Shown piece by piece: positions 5,658 through 6,098 of a stretch of DNA of 6,098 nucleotides (its first letter is position 1; each line of letters starts with the position of its first letter). Under the pieces are notes generated by a model. It worked only from the letters and a program-made list of their open reading frames with translations, did not search any database and was not told the DNA's origin. Source of the stretch: Clostridia bacterium (GTDB lineage Bacteria; Bacillota; DSM-16504; Desulfitibacterales; Desulfitibacteraceae). The position numbers and the translations under genes are program-made. The stretch covers positions 1 to 6,098 of the forward strand of contig JAGXSK010000222.1 in assembly GCA_018333845.1 (NCBI GenBank), written 5' to 3'.

Positions 5658-5688
5658 CCGAATAATATATATCAAGAAAAATATTCGG
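5658..5688. repeat. 7-bp inverted repeat upstream of the cyclic-nucleotide-domain gene
   Basis: CCGAATA (5658-5664) and TATTCGG (5682-5688) are perfect inverted copies with a 17-base AT-rich spacer, ending 14 bases before the ribosome binding site of the next gene. It could be an operator or a leader hairpin affecting translation. Short arms and AT-rich surroundings leave chance as a real possibility. Confidence 0.35.
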
Positions 5689-5717
5689 AAAATTTAAACT
5701 ATGGAGGAGATTGTTTT

Positions 5718-6098
5718 ATGGAGTGCATATCTTTCCTGCAAAATACCAGACCCTTTATTTCTTTGCCCAAGGTTACTATAATTCAAATATGTTCACGATT
5801 AGAATTGAAAAAATATCCCCAGGATAGCTTTGTTTTTAAAAAAGGAGAGCTTTCACACAATATGCTATATATTGTTTTTAAAGGCTTGGCTGAGGTTATT
5901 GTATCTACAGAAAATCAGGATATTGGGGTATCCTATAGAAAACCTGGAGATTTCTTTGGAGAAACTGTTTTTTTAAGCGGCGATACTTATCCGGCATCTG
6001 TGAAAGCCGTTGAGGATTTGTACTGTTTTTCACTAGACAAGGAGACCTTTGAAGATTTGTGTATAAAGCATCCGTGTTTTGCCAAGCATTTCAGCCAT
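5718..6098 (+). CDS. Cyclic-nucleotide-binding-domain protein, N-terminal part (possible DUF294/CBS signalling protein)
   Basis: An ATG at 5718, seven bases after GGAGGAGA (5703-5710), opens a frame that stays open to the end of the window (127 complete codons). The start FLQNTRPFISLP is the usual helical lead-in of cNMP-binding (CAP_ED) domains. The beta-roll follows: YPQDSFVFKKGE (33-44), LYIVFKGLAEVIV (50-62), and the phosphate-binding cassette region PGDFFGETVFLSGDTYPASVKAVED (76-100). In true cAMP/cGMP binders an arginine in this cassette grips the cyclic phosphate (usually PRxA); here the sequence is TYPAS, so cyclic nucleotide binding is doubtful. The protein could be a regulator, but the N-terminal sequence most resembles the cNMP-CBS-CBS-DUF294 nucleotidyltransferase-like signal proteins; only the missing C-terminus can decide. 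Confidence 0.82.
   Translation, partial: MECISFLQNTRPFISLPKVTIIQICSRLELKKYPQDSFVFKKGELSHNMLYIVFKGLAEVIVSTENQDIGVSYRKPGDFFGETVFLSGDTYPASVKAVEDLYCFSLDKETFEDLCIKHPCFAKHFSH

Noticed and set aside
5620..5717. Possible riboswitch in the leader of the cyclic-nucleotide-domain gene (GGAAAACCTGGCTGGGAAACC).
   Set aside because: It does not match the conserved cores of the cyclic-di-GMP, cobalamin or cyclic-di-AMP riboswitches that I could compare from memory.

Overview
The window looks like a chromosomal segment of a low-GC, Gram-positive bacterium, most likely a member of the Clostridia (Bacillota). The evidence is AT-rich intergenic DNA, strong purine-rich ribosome binding sites (GGAGG type) in front of almost every gene, GTG starts, Firmicute-type gene families (DegV/FakB, a CwlC-like amidase) and GGGGAC-core palindromes of the kind I recall from clostridial genomes. 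The species cannot be named from the sequence. All recognisable genes are on the + strand, but the gaps between them and their own promoter-like signals suggest mostly single-gene transcription units rather than one operon.

Layout. 1-222: the C-terminal end of a RarD-type EamA permease. 320-1162: a complete DegV-family fatty-acid-binding protein. 1251-3233: an alpha-class DNA methyltransferase (660 aa) with a zinc-ribbon-like insert, preceded by a promoter-like sequence with a direct repeat over its -10. 3224-3456: remains of a lipoprotein gene that lacks its start, is frameshifted and ends early; the methylase stop codon lies inside it. 3450-3483: an intrinsic terminator. 3519-3561: a 9-bp dyad overlapping a sigma-K-like promoter. 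3592-4317: an N-acetylmuramoyl-L-alanine amidase without a signal peptide, carrying a C-terminal copper-amine-oxidase-N-like domain. 4516-5493: a D-2-hydroxyacid dehydrogenase, bracketed by two GGGGAC-core palindromes (4443-4479 and 5542-5594). 5718-6098: the N-terminal cyclic-nucleotide-binding-like domain of a protein that runs off the window.

The genes do not form an obvious shared pathway: they cover transport, fatty-acid uptake, DNA modification, wall hydrolysis, 2-ketoacid reduction and signalling. I find no restriction endonuclease, helicase or other defence partner beside the methylase, so I do not claim a new defence system. The most informative features are the apparent recombination scar joining a shortened methylase to a decapitated lipoprotein gene, and the coherent picture of a cytoplasmic amidase behind a late-sporulation-like promoter.
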